In this document: positions 19,446 to 29,706 of the stretch, in pieces
Layout: each line of letters opens with the position of its first letter
Position numbering within the stretch: position 1 is the stretch's first letter
Origin: Methanobacterium spitsbergense
GTDB taxonomy: Archaea; Methanobacteriota; Methanobacteria; Methanobacteriales; Methanobacteriaceae
Assembly: GCF_019931065.1 (NCBI RefSeq)
Contig: NZ_JAIOUQ010000009.1
Span: forward strand, 5,999-69,998
Reading direction: 5' to 3'
Length of the DNA: 64,000 bases
Position numbers and translations under genes: made by a program
Notes under the pieces: generated by a model
Databases searched by the model: none
Told to the model about the DNA's origin: nothing
What the model saw: the letters and a program-made list of their open reading frames with translations, nothing else

Positions 19446-21800
19446 ATGCACGAAGTCATAATATGCGAGAAGCCAAAGGCATCTGAGAAGATAGCTTCTG
19501 CTCTTTCAAAAAATTCAGTTAAAAAACGTTATAAGAAGGTTTCATATTACGAGTTTGAAGAGAATGGTAATAAAACCACTGTTCTGGCCGCAGTAGGACA
19601 TTTATATTCACTTGCACCACGAAATAAAAAACAGGCTAGATTATTTGATGTTGAGTGGGTTCCACTCTATGAGAAGGATAAACAGAAGAAGTATGTTAAG
19701 GATTATGTCGATGTCATAAAAAAGGTATCCAAAAATGCAGATAAATTTGTTCATGCCTGTGATTACGATATAGAAGGTACTCTCATAGGTTATAATGCTT
19801 TAAAATATGCTTGTGGTGAAAAGAGCTTTGATAATGCTGTTAGGATGAAATTTTCAACCCTCACAGACGAAGATATAACTGCCGCATATAAAAATCCAAT
19901 GGATATAGACTTCAACCAGGTTGACAGTGGTATTGCAAGACATGTTCTTGATTTTCTCTTTGGAGTAAATATATCCAAATCTCTAACAGATTCGGTTATG
20001 AAAGCCACTAAACGTTACATCCAGCTTTCTGCAGGCCGAGTACAAACACCTACATTGGCTATTCTTGTTGAACGAGAAAAAGAGATTCAAAAATTCATAC
20101 CAGAACCATACTGGATGATCAAAGCTGATCTCGAAGTGCCGGGTATAGCAGAAGGAATCACAGCAGATCATAAAGCAGGTAAAATATTTGATAAATCTGT
20201 TGCAGATGAGATATTTGCTGACTGCGAAGGTAAAGATGCATTGATAGACAGAATAGATCTTAAAGAAACTGTCAAAGCACCCCCATTTCCATTTGATTTG
20301 GGTTCATTACAATCAGAAGCATACGCAGTTTTTGGATTCAGTCCTAAAAAGACACAACAGATAGCACAAAATCTTTATACAGAAGGTTATACTTCATATC
20401 CTCGTACATCTTCACAGAAACTACCAAAGAGTATTGGTGTAGATAAAATACTGAAAAAATTGAGTTATAATGCATCTTTCAAACATCAAGTTGCTAAACT
20501 GAAAAAACCCTACAAACCAAATGAAGGAAAGAAAACAGATGAAGCACATCCTGCCATACACCCAACAGGAGTTATTCCGAAGGAGTTAACAACCGATTAT
20601 AGGAAACTTTACGAACTCATAACATATCGATTTATATCTGTATTTGGTGAAAACGGAATTTTAGAATCAATGAAAACCAACCTTAAAATTGGAAATCAAG
20701 ATTTCAACTTCTCAAGGAAGAGAATGGCAAAAATGGGATGGATGGATCTAACTCCATTTAGAAAACCAGATGATGATGTTTTTCCAGTAATAAAGGAAGG
20801 TGAAACACTTGTTGTTAAAGATGTTCGAAGCGAAGAAAAGGAAACCAAACCGCCTGCAAGGTACAACCAGGCATCTCTCATAAGAGAGCTTGAGAAAAGG
20901 GGTTTAGGAACCAAATCAACAAGGGCAAATATTATTTCTATTTTATACAATAGAAAATATGTTGAAGGAAAGAAAATAAAGGTCAATGAATTAGGAGAAC
21001 ATCTTATAGATACTCTGAAAGAGTACTCAAACAAAATAACAAGCGAAGAACTTACAAGAGAGTTTGAAACTAGACTTGAAGAGATCATGGGAGGCAGTGT
21101 TGATAAAGAACTGATTATAAAAAAAGCAAAGGTTGAGCTTACATCCATACTTGATGATATTGAAAAGAACAAACTTGTAATTGGTGAAGAACTGTATAAG
21201 TCTTACAGGGAAAGCAGAGTGGTTGGAAAATGTAAATGCGGTCAAAACCTCATTTTAATAGATTCTCCTCGAGGAAGTACTTTTGTGGGGTGTTCCGGAT
21301 ATCCTGAATGTAAATCTACATATTCGATGCCAATGGGTGCTAAGGTTCTTAAAGCAACTTGTGAAGAATGTGGACTCCCTCTAATTTCATTTGGTAAACC
21401 AAGACAGAGGGCGTGCCTCGATCCCAAATGTGGTAAAGACGATCGAGAACCTACCAACGAGGTAGTTGGTACATGCCCAGAATGTGAAAGCGATCTAATA
21501 AAAAGATCAGGGCGATATGGAGAATTTATTGGTTGCAGTGGATTTCCTAAGTGCAGATTTACCAAATCATTAGATGAGAAAGAGGGTGAACAAAAAACAT
21601 CAACTGCTAAAAAAGCCACAGGTCAAACTACTGTTAAAAAAACTACTAAGAAAACTACTAAGAAAACTACTAAGAAATCTACTAAGAAATCTGCTAGAAA
21701 AACTAGTGCAAAAAAACCAACTAAGGCTGCAACAAAGAGAAAACGTGCTAAAAAAACAGCCAAAAAGAAAGGAACACCTAAAAAACCCAAACAAACTTAA
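19446..21800 (+). CDS. topA: DNA topoisomerase I (type IA) with zinc fingers and a Lys-rich tail
   Basis: This is a 784-residue type IA topoisomerase. The Toprim domain (residues 1-140) has [12 protein letters not shown] and the acidic motif [13 protein letters not shown]. The active-site tyrosine is in [16 protein letters not shown] (near residue 320). The C-terminus has three Cys4-type zinc-finger modules ([23 protein letters not shown] with later CxxxxxxC partners). The last 60 or so residues are almost all Lys, Thr, Ala and Arg, including repeated KKTT units, like histone H1 tails, and should bind DNA nonspecifically. A GAGTGATATA leader precedes the ATG. It relaxes negative supercoils. 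Confidence 0.95.
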   Translation: MHEVIICEKPKASEKIASALSKNSVKKRYKKVSYYEFEENGNKTTVLAAVGHLYSLAPRNKKQARLFDVEWVPLYEKDKQKKYVKDYVDVIKKVSKNADKFVHACDYDIEGTLIGYNALKYACGEKSFDNAVRMKFSTLTDEDITAAYKNPMDIDFNQVDSGIARHVLDFLFGVNISKSLTDSVMKATKRYIQLSAGRVQTPTLAILVEREKEIQKFIPEPYWMIKADLEVPGIAEGITADHKAGKIFDKSVADEIFADCEGKDALIDRIDLKETVKAPPFPFDLGSLQSEAYAVFGFSPKKTQQIAQNLYTEGYTSYPRTSSQKLPKSIGVDKILKKLSYNASFKHQVAKLKKPYKPNEGKKTDEAHPAIHPTGVIPKELTTDYRKLYELITYRFISVFGENGILESMKTNLKIGNQDFNFSRKRMAKMGWMDLTPFRKPDDDVFPVIKEGETLVVKDVRSEEKETKPPARYNQASLIRELEKRGLGTKSTRANIISILYNRKYVEGKKIKVNELGEHLIDTLKEYSNKITSEELTREFETRLEEIMGGSVDKELIIKKAKVELTSILDDIEKNKLVIGEELYKSYRESRVVGKCKCGQNLILIDSPRGSTFVGCSGYPECKSTYSMPMGAKVLKATCEECGLPLISFGKPRQRACLDPKCGKDDREPTNEVVGTCPECESDLIKRSGRYGEFIGCSGFPKCRFTKSLDEKEGEQKTSTAKKATGQTTVKKTTKKTTKKTTKKSTKKSARKTSAKKPTKAATKRKRAKKTAKKKGTPKKPKQT
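21639..21698 (+). repeat. 12-bp tandem repeat coding the KTTK tail of TopA
   Basis: Three exact copies of AAAACTACTAAG (21639-21674) are followed by two variants (21675-21698). The period of 12 bp keeps frame and encodes the repeated Lys-Thr-Thr-Lys motif. It is a site where slippage could change the tail length between strains. Confidence 0.85.
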
Positions 21801-21952
21801 AAAATTCTTTTCTTTTATCATCAAAGCTTATTGTATTGTGATGGATTATCATTTGGAATTATTAATTCTTATAAAATCAAAAAATATAATTGTTAAGTAT
21901 ACAAATCAATGAATTATAACAAAAATGATCATGTAATATACAGGAGATAAAT

Positions 21953-24394
21953 ATGAGTGCAAAAGAACTGCTATTCAAATATAAATCATTGATTATTATT
22001 ATTCTATTGTTTTTATTGGTGTTTTCCATCAGAGCAGAAGCAGCAAATATAGGGGGTGTTCCTGATCAGATGAAATCATACTATCAGGATCAAACAGGAC
22101 TTCCCTACTTCAGTGAGATGGATTCATACTACAACTTTAGACTTACTCAAGATCTTGTTAATCATGGTTATCTGGGAGATACTAAGATAAACGGAACCCA
22201 ATGGGATCTTCATTCGTCATACCCTGCAGGAAAAAGTGCAGAATATCCTCCATTAATTGCATATCTAACAGAAATAGGATATGTAATTGTCAATATATTT
22301 GCTAAAGTGCCATTGGCAACTGTTAGCTTCTGGATAGGGGCTTTCATAGCTTCTCTGGCAGTGATACCTGCATATCTATTAGTTAAAAAAATAACTAATG
22401 ATTATGGGGGAATAACAGCAGGATTACTTGTGGGTTTAGCACCATCATACTTTGCACACACATTCGCAGGTTTCTTTGACACAGACATGTTTAACATGCT
22501 TATACCGCTACTTGTTGTAATGTTCTTCGTGATGAGCATTCTTGCAAATAACTTTAGAAATAGAACCATTTACGCGAGCTTAGCAGCTATTTCAATGCTT
22601 ATATTTACATTGGCATGGCAGGGATGGTGGTACATTTACTACTTAATTATTGCAAGTGCAGTGATTTATTTAATAGTAAACAAGTATATATTCCATTTGA
22701 AACCTAAACAGTCAACCGAAGGATTAAACGGCAGACTAGCATGGTTCAATGACAAACCTGAAGTTTTCTCCTTGATCGTATTTCTGATCTTAAGCATGAT
22801 ATTGATGGCAATATCTCTTGGAGTTACTGGCCTTTTGGGAGCATTAACCGAACCTATAAATGTAAACCAACTTCAAGCAGCAGTTCAAACAACCTCATAT
22901 CCAAACGTTTACATATCGGTATCAGAACTTCAGATACCAGGAATATCTGAGATAATAAATGGAGTTGGTGGATATTTACCATTTTTCTTCGGATTTTTCG
23001 GAGTAATTGCTCTATGTTTGAATTTAAGAACCAAAAAAGAGAAGAAGGAAGTACCTGAGAAAAAAACCAGAAAACCAAGAAGAAGAGGAAAACCTAATCG
23101 TAGAAGAAAAGAAGATACGGAAACTAAAGCGGAAAAAGTTATTATTAAACCAGATATTGGAGATCAAAAAAGGAATTATATTTTCTATATCATACTCTTC
23201 ACAATATGGCTTTTAATAACTATTTATGCCATGACTAAAGGTGTAAGATTCATAGAAAACTTCTCTCTTCCAATAGCACTCAGCGCAGGTATTTTTGTAG
23301 GACTTCTCTATGATTATATAAAAGACCATGTTTCAAACACTTCATATCAAACAGTTGTAATGGCAATAATTGTGATTGTAGTTGCATTTTCGCCTGTAGC
23401 AACAGCTTATGGGATATCAAGCGCTGTTGTACCGGGTACGGATGATTCAATGGTTAATTCACTTGAATGGGTTAAAAATAACACTTCGAATAATACAATT
23501 ATTACCTCTTGGTGGGATTATGGACATTTATTCACTGCTGTAGCAGATAGGCCTGTTACATTTGATGGTTCATCCCAGAATAGTCCAAGAGCATATTGGG
23601 TTGGAAAAGCACTTTTAACAAGTAACGAAACACTTTCTGCAGGAATACTTAGAATGCTTGCATCAAGTGGAGATATGGCTCCACTTATCCTAGATAACTA
23701 TACCAAAAGTAGTGGTAAGAGTGCAGATATTCTTAGCAGTATCCTTGGTGTTGATAAACAAACTGCATTAACAATAATGACCACAACTTATGGTTTAACA
23801 CCAGAACAGGCACAAAATGTTGTTCAGTACACCCATCCGGACAACCCAACGCCAGATGTTTTAATTACCAGTTCAGACATGATTCAAAAAGCAGGCTGGT
23901 GGTCTTACTTTGGTAGCTGGAATTTCACATCCAATAATGGTACTAACTACCAGTATCTAACAGCGCAGATGAATAGCACAACTGTAAATAATAAAACACT
24001 ACTCATCGGAAATAATGCAGTTGTTGCTCAAGCCAATGGAACTAGCATATCTGCAGGATTAGTTAACACCAACAATATAAAAACCAACGATACAAATCAA
24101 ATATTGAACCAAATATCAACAGAACTCACAACAGGAAATGGTAGTTTAGTAATCCAACCTCACAAACTAACTATAATTAGCAATGACACCATAACACAGA
24201 CAGTAGTATCAAATTCAAGCCAGTATTCAATATTACTGATCAATCAAAACAACACATACATCTCTGTTGCAATGAATAAAGAACTTGAAGATTCCATGTT
24301 CACTAGACTTTTCTTTATGGGTGGTGCTGGTTTAACCCATTTCAAGTCAATCTATGGTCAGCCGGGAGTCATGGTTTGGGGTGTAACTTACTAA
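21953..24394 (+). CDS. aglB: Oligosaccharyltransferase AglB (STT3 family)
   Basis: This 813-residue membrane enzyme transfers a lipid-linked glycan to Asn in N-X-S/T sequons outside the cell. About 13 helices fill the first 500 residues. The first acidic motif is SEMDSYYNFRLTQDL (near residue 55) and the second is GFFDTDMFNML (near 175). The catalytic/sequon-binding WWDYGH is near residue 521, followed by an extracellular C-terminal domain rich in its own NNT/NNS sequons. A Lys/Arg-rich cytoplasmic insert lies at about residues 360-405. It is preceded by AGGAGATAAAT. No glycan-assembly cluster is nearby apart from the flippase at 52.8 kb. Confidence 0.95.
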   Translation: MSAKELLFKYKSLIIIILLFLLVFSIRAEAANIGGVPDQMKSYYQDQTGLPYFSEMDSYYNFRLTQDLVNHGYLGDTKINGTQWDLHSSYPAGKSAEYPPLIAYLTEIGYVIVNIFAKVPLATVSFWIGAFIASLAVIPAYLLVKKITNDYGGITAGLLVGLAPSYFAHTFAGFFDTDMFNMLIPLLVVMFFVMSILANNFRNRTIYASLAAISMLIFTLAWQGWWYIYYLIIASAVIYLIVNKYIFHLKPKQSTEGLNGRLAWFNDKPEVFSLIVFLILSMILMAISLGVTGLLGALTEPINVNQLQAAVQTTSYPNVYISVSELQIPGISEIINGVGGYLPFFFGFFGVIALCLNLRTKKEKKEVPEKKTRKPRRRGKPNRRRKEDTETKAEKVIIKPDIGDQKRNYIFYIILFTIWLLITIYAMTKGVRFIENFSLPIALSAGIFVGLLYDYIKDHVSNTSYQTVVMAIIVIVVAFSPVATAYGISSAVVPGTDDSMVNSLEWVKNNTSNNTIITSWWDYGHLFTAVADRPVTFDGSSQNSPRAYWVGKALLTSNETLSAGILRMLASSGDMAPLILDNYTKSSGKSADILSSILGVDKQTALTIMTTTYGLTPEQAQNVVQYTHPDNPTPDVLITSSDMIQKAGWWSYFGSWNFTSNNGTNYQYLTAQMNSTTVNNKTLLIGNNAVVAQANGTSISAGLVNTNNIKTNDTNQILNQISTELTTGNGSLVIQPHKLTIISNDTITQTVVSNSSQYSILLINQNNTYISVAMNKELEDSMFTRLFFMGGAGLTHFKSIYGQPGVMVWGVTY

Positions 24395-24407
24395 TACCCC
24401 TTAATAA

Positions 24408-24430
24408 TTTTTTATTAATTCAATTTTTTT
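24408..24430 (+). terminator. T-run terminator after aglB
   Basis: Two runs of six and seven T (24408-24413 and 24424-24430) follow the aglB stop at 24394. Short oligo-T tracts are the usual intrinsic terminators of archaeal RNA polymerase. No clear hairpin is needed or seen. Confidence 0.35.
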
Positions 24431-24688
24431 AAAAATCTCCAATCAAAAACTTTTTTTAAGTGGAAGGAATAAACAACTATTTGTTGATCAATGAAAAGTG
24501 AATCCCGATTTAGAATGAATAATTAGCTGAAAAAATTCCGATTAAATAAACCATCTTAAGTAAAGATACAACATACATCAATTATCATTTAATCTTAAAA
24601 ATTTAGATATTAATTAATTGATACATTGTAGAATTTTAAATATATTTTATTTGATATACACATCTTAAACTAATTTTATGTGAGTTTT

Positions 24689-25783
24689 ATGGCTATTGAA
24701 GACAGAATCAGAGAAATCGAAGAGGAGATCAAAAAAACTCCTTACAACAAGGCAACTTCCCATCATATAGGGAAGTTAAAAGCCAAACTCTCCAAGCTTA
24801 AGGAAGATGCACTTGCAAGAAGCAGTTCTGGAGGTAAAGGTAGGGGTTTTCATGTTAAAAAAAGTGGAGATTCTACAGTAGTGCTTTTGGGATTTCCATC
24901 GGTTGGAAAATCCACTATTTTAAACCAGCTCACCAATGCTGACTCTAAAATAGGAGCGTACGAATTCACTACCTTAGATATAGTTCCCGGAGTTATGGAA
25001 TATAGGGGAGCTAAAATACAGATACTGGATATCCCGGGGATAATAACTGGAGCATCTCGTGGTAAAGGACGAGGAAGGGAAATTCTGTCTGTTGCTAGAA
25101 ATGCTGACTTTATATTAATGGTTCTTGATGTTTTTAATCCACAACATTTGAAGGTAATCTTGGAAGAACTGAGAAACATTGGAATAAGGGCAAATGAAAG
25201 ACCTCCAGATGTTACTGTAAAACAAACTAAGATGGGAGGATTACATATTTTATCAACTGTTCCTTTAACCAAGATCGATGAAAAAACCATTAGATCTATA
25301 TTAAATGAATATGGAATACACAGCGCAGACGTGTTGATAAGGGAAGATGTAACTGTTGATCGTTTCATAGATTCAATGGATCCAAGCTGTATCTATGTGC
25401 CAATGCTGGTTGTTTTAAATAAAATAGACCTTGCAGATAAAGAATACTTGGAAAAATTAAAATTAGAAATGCCAGAGGCAATTTTAATAGCAGCGGATAA
25501 AGGCATCAATACAGAAGAACTCAAGGATGAAATATTCGAAAGACTTGAACTCATACGTCTTTATTTAAAACCACAAGGAAGGAAAGCAGATTTAGAAGAA
25601 CCCATGATCATACGAAAAGGATCGACTATTGCAGATGTTGCAGCCAAACTACATAGGGATTTTATAAAAAATTTCAGACATGCAAAGGTTTGGGGTACTT
25701 CGGTTAAATTCCCCGGCCAAAAGGTGGGCCTAGATCATGTTTTAAATGATAAAGACGTTTTAAGGTTGATAATAAGAAAATAA
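24689..25783 (+). CDS. DRG family GTP-binding protein
   Basis: This 364-residue developmentally-regulated GTP-binding protein of the Obg/HflX superfamily starts [20 protein letters not shown]. The GTPase motifs are [14 protein letters not shown] (G1, near residue 68), [16 protein letters not shown] (G3) and [10 protein letters not shown] (G4). A C-terminal TGS domain begins near residue 290 ([20 protein letters not shown]). DRG proteins bind translating ribosomes in eukaryotes; the archaeal role is probably in translation too. ATG 24689 is preferred over GTG 24680. It ends with a hairpin-like element before thi4. Confidence 0.92.
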   Translation: MAIEDRIREIEEEIKKTPYNKATSHHIGKLKAKLSKLKEDALARSSSGGKGRGFHVKKSGDSTVVLLGFPSVGKSTILNQLTNADSKIGAYEFTTLDIVPGVMEYRGAKIQILDIPGIITGASRGKGRGREILSVARNADFILMVLDVFNPQHLKVILEELRNIGIRANERPPDVTVKQTKMGGLHILSTVPLTKIDEKTIRSILNEYGIHSADVLIREDVTVDRFIDSMDPSCIYVPMLVVLNKIDLADKEYLEKLKLEMPEAILIAADKGINTEELKDEIFERLELIRLYLKPQGRKADLEEPMIIRKGSTIADVAAKLHRDFIKNFRHAKVWGTSVKFPGQKVGLDHVLNDKDVLRLIIRK

Positions 25784-25801
25784 AACCTAAATATGGGTTT
25801 T
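25782..25801 (+). terminator. Small inverted repeat after the DRG gene
   Basis: AAAACC (25782-25787) pairs with GGTTTT (25796-25801) around an AT-rich loop, immediately after the stop codon at 25783. It may mark the 3' end of the DRG transcript before the thi4 promoter (TATA-like TTTTTATAT near 25852-25860). Confidence 0.35.
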
Positions 25802-25890
25802 AGGAATGATTTATTAAAATTCTCACATGAATATCAATTAAGTTGAAAGAATTTTTATATGATGAAAAACTATATTAAAGTGGTGAAAAA

Positions 25891-26667
25891 ATGAAATTAG
25901 ATGATATAATTGTTTCAAAGGCGATAATTGAAGGATTTATGGAGGATTTCTTGGATTATACAGATATGGATGTTGCAATTGGTGGAGGAGGTCCTGCAGG
26001 ACTCACCGCAGGATACTATCTTGCAAAAGCCGGACTTAAAGTTGCTCTGTTTGAGAAAAAACTCTCAATGGGTGGTGGAATGTGGGGTGGTGGAATGATG
26101 TTCAACAAGATCGTTGTTCAAGAGGAAAGCAAACATATCCTAGATGAGTTTGGTATTGGGACTAAAGAATATGAAGAAGGTTACTATGTTGCAGACTCCA
26201 TTGAATGTGTTTCAACCATTTGTTCAGAAGCTTGTAAAGCAGGATTAAAAATATTCAATCTAATGGCTATTGAAGATGTTATGATGAGGGATAAGGGAGT
26301 TGAAGGAGTTGTTCTTAACTGGACAGCAGTTGAGATGGGAGGTCTGCATGTAGATCCATTAACTGTTCGTTCAAAGGCAGTTATTGATGCTACAGGACAC
26401 CCTTGTGAAGTTGTGAAGATACTGGAAAATAAGATGGAAGTAGAACTTCTAACTGAAACAGGAAAGATAATGGGCGAAAAATCCATGTGGGCCGATAAGG
26501 CAGAAAGTCAGGTAATGGATAATACAACCGAAGTATACCCTGGTCTTTACGTTACAGGTATGGCAGCAAACGCAGTTCACGGATCACCACGTATGGGGCC
26601 CATATTTGGTGGAATGCTCCTTTCAGGTGAAAAAGTTGCTCAGATGTTAATAGAAAAATTGAAATAA
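25891..26667 (+). CDS. thi4: Thi4 family thiazole synthase (sulfide-dependent type)
   Basis: This 258-residue FAD/NAD-fold protein has [20 protein letters not shown] (near residues 29-48), [16 protein letters not shown] and a C-terminal [19 protein letters not shown]. It belongs to the Thi4 family that makes the adenylated thiazole precursor of thiamine from NAD and glycine. At the position of the sacrificial cysteine of yeast Thi4, this protein has His153 (GGLHVDP). Methanogen enzymes with His are known to use free sulfide catalytically instead of their own cysteine. A GGTGAAAAA leader precedes the ATG. It is followed closely by the AK6-like kinase. Confidence 0.92.
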   Translation: MKLDDIIVSKAIIEGFMEDFLDYTDMDVAIGGGGPAGLTAGYYLAKAGLKVALFEKKLSMGGGMWGGGMMFNKIVVQEESKHILDEFGIGTKEYEEGYYVADSIECVSTICSEACKAGLKIFNLMAIEDVMMRDKGVEGVVLNWTAVEMGGLHVDPLTVRSKAVIDATGHPCEVVKILENKMEVELLTETGKIMGEKSMWADKAESQVMDNTTEVYPGLYVTGMAANAVHGSPRMGPIFGGMLLSGEKVAQMLIEKLK

Positions 26668-26707
26668 TTCATTCAATTATTCTTTTTCATTAGATTTGGT
26701 TAGAAGA

Positions 26708-27256
26708 ATGACAGCTGTACTTATAACCGGAACACCCGGAACAGGGAAGACAACTGTATCAAGAATTGTTGCTGAAAAATTGGAAACATCGCTGTTAGCT
26801 GTAAATGATCTTGTTGATGAAAAACATATCTATAATGAGATTGATGCAGAAAAGGGATACAAAGTTGTTGATTTAGATACTCTTTTAAATGAAATCAAGA
26901 TTATCGTTGAGAATTCTGATAAGGATCATATAATTGTTGAGGGCCATCTTGCCCATGAATTTTCCAGCGATGTTGTGGATATGGTTATAGTTCTCAGGGC
27001 AAGACCAGATATTTTAAGAAAACGCCTGAATAAAAGAGGTTGGTCAGATTCTAAGGTTTACGAGAATCTTGAAGCAGAGGCTCTTGATATATGTACATTT
27101 GAAGCCGTAGAAATACATGGAAAAAAGGTAAATGAATTGGATACCAGTGATATTAATGTTGAGGAAGTTGCAGATATTGTAATTGAAATAATAAACTATA
27201 AAAAACATTTTCCACCGGGTAATCTCAACTTCCTAGAGGAACTATATGGCATATAA
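26708..27256 (+). CDS. AK6/Fap7-type adenylate kinase family protein
   Basis: This 182-residue protein starts MTAVLITGTPGTGKTTVS, a P-loop at residues 8-15, and has VDLDTLLNEI, IIVEGHLAHEF and VLRARPDILRKRLNKRGW. These match the archaeal branch of the AK6/hCINAP/Fap7 family, which has adenylate kinase or ATPase activity and in eukaryotes helps 18S rRNA maturation with uS11. ATG 26708 was preferred to the TTG at 26696, which has no better ribosome binding site. It is just downstream of thi4 and upstream of the translation operon. Confidence 0.88.
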   Translation: MTAVLITGTPGTGKTTVSRIVAEKLETSLLAVNDLVDEKHIYNEIDAEKGYKVVDLDTLLNEIKIIVENSDKDHIIVEGHLAHEFSSDVVDMVIVLRARPDILRKRLNKRGWSDSKVYENLEAEALDICTFEAVEIHGKKVNELDTSDINVEEVADIVIEIINYKKHFPPGNLNFLEELYGI

Positions 27257-27526
27257 ATAATTATTTTGTTGAAATCTGGAAGTATCATTTTAATTAATGA
27301 AATAAACTTTCCAGATCGATCTTTTATGATGTTGAACTTCAATAAGAATTGTGATAGCAAAGCTTTTTAAATGGTAACGTGAATAAACTATAATATTATT
27401 CTTAAGTACAGTTCTTAGAATTTTAGGGATCTACTCCTTTAGGATTCAAAACCCATATGAGCTAAACATTTTAAGATTAATAGTTCTATATTCTGGTATT
27501 TGCAGTTTACCATGAGAGGTTAAACT

Positions 27527-27949
27527 TTGAGAAGGGGAAGAAGACCGAAATGGATGTTAAAAATAGCTGAAGAGAGGATTGACATTCTTTTTAACAAGGC
27601 TGATGATGAATTAACCAGACATCCAGAAAGGTCCAATCGTTACGTTGAAATGGCTCGAAATATTGCAAAAAAGTACAATATGAAGATGTCCTCTAAATGG
27701 AGCAAGAGATTCTGCCACAGTTGCTATCATTTTATGAAACCCGGTTTAAACTGCCAGATAAGATTATCCGATTCAAGCGTGGTTATTAAATGTCTTGAAT
27801 GTGGGAATATAAATAAAATTCCATATATGAAGGAAAAAAAAGAGAGAAGGAGGAGGAAAATTGAATATAATAACACCTCCAAAAAAGGAATTAATGAACA
27901 GATCATTATCAACAATCACCATAAACATAGGAAAATCAAGAATAAATAA
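27527..27949 (+). CDS. rnp4: RNase P protein component 4 (Rpr2/Rpp21)
   Basis: This 140-residue protein begins at TTG (RRGRRPKWMLKIAEERIDIL) after GAGAGGTTAAAC. The zinc ribbon is CHSCYHFMKPGLNC ... CLECGNINK. This is the archaeal Rpp21 homologue, a protein subunit of RNase P that trims tRNA 5' ends. The C-terminal tail (about 40 residues) is lysine- and asparagine-rich and overlaps the next gene by up to 89 bp. It is the first gene of the translation operon running to ftsY. Confidence 0.9.
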   Translation: MRRGRRPKWMLKIAEERIDILFNKADDELTRHPERSNRYVEMARNIAKKYNMKMSSKWSKRFCHSCYHFMKPGLNCQIRLSDSSVVIKCLECGNINKIPYMKEKKERRRRKIEYNNTSKKGINEQIIINNHHKHRKIKNK

Positions 27950-28133
27950 CAATGTTGTAGAAGAGATAAAAAGACAACTCAAGGAAAATGAAGTTATAAA
28001 GCTCAGATTTTCAAAAGGTATATCTGGAGAGAAACAAAACTATATTACCGAGATCATTGAAAAGTCTAATTCTAAACTTATTGATTTTAGAGGTAACGTT
28101 GCTGTAATATTCAAACAAAGAAGAGGTAAATAG
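27861..28133 (+). CDS. YhbY-type CRM-domain RNA-binding protein
   Basis: This 90-residue protein of the YhbY family has a CRM fold: [22 protein letters not shown], then [16 protein letters not shown]. YhbY associates with the precursor of the large ribosomal subunit in bacteria. The TTG start at 27861 follows an unusually strong AAGGAGGAGGAAAA site. An alternative ATG at 27894 ([13 protein letters not shown]) would remove 11 residues. Either way it overlaps the rnp4 frame, so translation is coupled. Confidence 0.85.
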   Translation: MNIITPPKKELMNRSLSTITINIGKSRINNNVVEEIKRQLKENEVIKLRFSKGISGEKQNYITEIIEKSNSKLIDFRGNVAVIFKQRRGK

Positions 28134-28143
28134 GAGGATAAAT

Positions 28144-28581
28144 ATGACTACAATTTACGATGTGCCAGCAGATTCGCTCATCAGCGAAGTTGCAAAGGAG
28201 TTAAACGAAAACAAGAAAATAGCACCCCCAGAATGGGCAACATTTGTGAAAACAGGTGTTCATAAAGAGAGAAGACCCGACAACCCTGATTGGTGGTATG
28301 TGCGGTGTGCATCCATATTAAGAAAGGTTTACATGGATGGCCCTGTGGGTATAAACAGTCTTAAAACCTACTATGGTGGTAAAAAAGACAGAGGTACAGC
28401 ACCTGAGAAATTCAAGAAGGGTAGTGGTGCAGTAATTAGAGGAGCATTACACCAGCTCGAGGACGCAGGATACGTCCGCAAAGTAGGTGAAGGAAGACTT
28501 GTAACTCCTGAAGGAAAATCATTCCTTGATAAAACATCCCATAAACTAAAAAAAGATATCCCTGAACTTTCCAAATATTAA
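28144..28581 (+). CDS. rps19e: Ribosomal protein S19e
   Basis: This 145-residue protein has the eS19 features [58 protein letters not shown] and LEDAGYVRK. It is a small-subunit protein shared by archaea and eukaryotes and required for pre-rRNA processing. An AGGAGGATAAAT leader gives strong initiation, 10 bp after yhbY ends. Confidence 0.97.
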   Translation: MTTIYDVPADSLISEVAKELNENKKIAPPEWATFVKTGVHKERRPDNPDWWYVRCASILRKVYMDGPVGINSLKTYYGGKKDRGTAPEKFKKGSGAVIRGALHQLEDAGYVRKVGEGRLVTPEGKSFLDKTSHKLKKDIPELSKY

Positions 28582-28593
28582 AGGAGGTCTTTG

Positions 28594-28935
28594 ATGACTG
28601 ACATCGATGAAATAAGGCGTAAAAGAATGCAACAACTTCAGCAGCAGCAAGCTAATCAGCAATCTTCACAAGCCGCCGAACAAGAACAGATGCGCAGGGA
28701 GATGGATGCCCAAAAAAAACAGGCCATAATGCAATTACTTACACCAGAAGCCCGGGCAAGACTCGCTAATATTCGACTCACAAAACCAGAATTTGTGGAT
28801 CAGATAGAGATTCAACTAATCCAACTCGCTCAAGCGGGACGTGTGCAATCTAAGATTACTGATGATCAGCTCAAAGAACTTCTTAGAAAACTCATTGGTC
28901 AGAAAAGAGAGATTAATATTAAAAGAAGTTATTAA
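28594..28935 (+). CDS. PDCD5-related DNA-binding protein
   Basis: This 113-residue protein starts MTDIDEIRRKRMQQLQ, followed by a Gln-rich stretch and a helical core (LLTPEARARLANIRLTKPEF, DDQLKELLRKL). This is the TFAR19/PDCD5 family, three-helix DNA-binding proteins of archaea and eukaryotes whose archaeal role is unclear. ATG 28594 fits the AAGGAGGT site better than the TTG three bases earlier. It lies between S19e and the PP-loop ATPase. Confidence 0.92.
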   Translation: MTDIDEIRRKRMQQLQQQQANQQSSQAAEQEQMRREMDAQKKQAIMQLLTPEARARLANIRLTKPEFVDQIEIQLIQLAQAGRVQSKITDDQLKELLRKLIGQKREINIKRSY

Positions 28936-28952
28936 AAAAGATGAGGGGATAA

Positions 28953-29549
28953 ATGAAGGCTGGTGTACTTTACAGTGGAGGAAAAGACAGTTCAATAATT
29001 GCAGTTATTCTAAAAAGTTTAGGATACCAAGTTGAATTGGTAACTGTTAACTTTGGATTTTATCCCTCATGGAAAGCAGCAGCAGAATCCTCATCAAAAC
29101 TTGGGTTCAAACACCGAATTCTGAAAGGAGAACCTGATGTACTTAAAGATGCTGTGAAAACCATAATAAACGATGGGTTTCCCAACAACGGCATAAACAA
29201 AGTACATACATACGCACTTGAACTTATAGCTAATGATTATTCAGTTGTTTCCGATGGAACAAGGCGAGATGATAAGGTTCCAAAACTCGATTTAAACCAA
29301 ATTAGAAGTTTTGAAGATAGAAATGGTGTTGAATACATTAATCTTGGAGGATTAGGTCATAAATCCATAAATCATCTTTCAAATGCTCTATTCCATGTAA
29401 AAAAAGAGTTAACAAGCATGGAAAATAATTCTGACTATGAGATAGAGATAAGATTTCTTATTTCAAAACTTGAAGGTGAAGAGCTAGCCTTTAAAATATT
29501 CCCAGAACATTTACAATCAAGAGTAATAGGATGGAGAGAAAATGAGTAG
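28953..29549 (+). CDS. PP-loop ATPase (N-type, possible RNA-modification enzyme)
   Basis: This 198-residue protein begins [18 protein letters not shown], the PP-loop SGGKDS that makes acyl-adenylate or thiolation intermediates. Later it has [20 protein letters not shown]. It resembles an archaeal group related to tRNA thiouridine and asparagine-synthase-like ATPases (COG2117 as I remember it). It has no visible cysteine pair for thiolation. Its stop codon overlaps the start of rpl39e (ATGAGTAG), which ties it to the ribosomal operon. The substrate is unknown. Confidence 0.75.
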   Translation: MKAGVLYSGGKDSSIIAVILKSLGYQVELVTVNFGFYPSWKAAAESSSKLGFKHRILKGEPDVLKDAVKTIINDGFPNNGINKVHTYALELIANDYSVVSDGTRRDDKVPKLDLNQIRSFEDRNGVEYINLGGLGHKSINHLSNALFHVKKELTSMENNSDYEIEIRFLISKLEGEELAFKIFPEHLQSRVIGWRENE

Positions 29550-29697
29550 AAATAAACCATGTGCAAAGAAATTAAGACTTTCAAAAGCCACAAAACAAAA
29601 CAGACGCGTACCTCTATGGGTAATGCTTAAAACATCAAGAAAAGTCCGGACTCATCCGAAGATGAGGCAATGGAGAAGAAGTAAAGTCAAAGCATAG
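29542..29697 (+). CDS. rpl39e: Ribosomal protein L39e
   Basis: This 51-residue, very basic protein ([20 protein letters not shown] ... [11 protein letters not shown] ... WRRSKVKA) is eL39, which lines the peptide exit tunnel in archaea and eukaryotes. It overlaps the end of the PP-loop gene by 8 bp and is followed 9 bp later by rpl31e. Its size is standard for the family. Confidence 0.97.
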   Translation: MSRNKPCAKKLRLSKATKQNRRVPLWVMLKTSRKVRTHPKMRQWRRSKVKA

Positions 29698-29706
29698 GTG
29701 ATTTAA

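Noticed and set aside
20696..21172. Minus-strand open frame opposite topA
   Set aside because: Low-complexity Ser/Phe-rich translation fully inside a well-supported topoisomerase gene.
25784..25890. TPP riboswitch upstream of thi4
   Set aside because: The 107-bp gap lacks the conserved CTGAGA and thi-box segments; only a small terminator-like hairpin and a TATA-like sequence are seen.
27257..27526. Possible tRNA or small RNA before rnp4 (GGATTCAAAACCC looks T-loop-like)
   Set aside because: The flanking stem does not pair and no acceptor, D or anticodon arms can be drawn.
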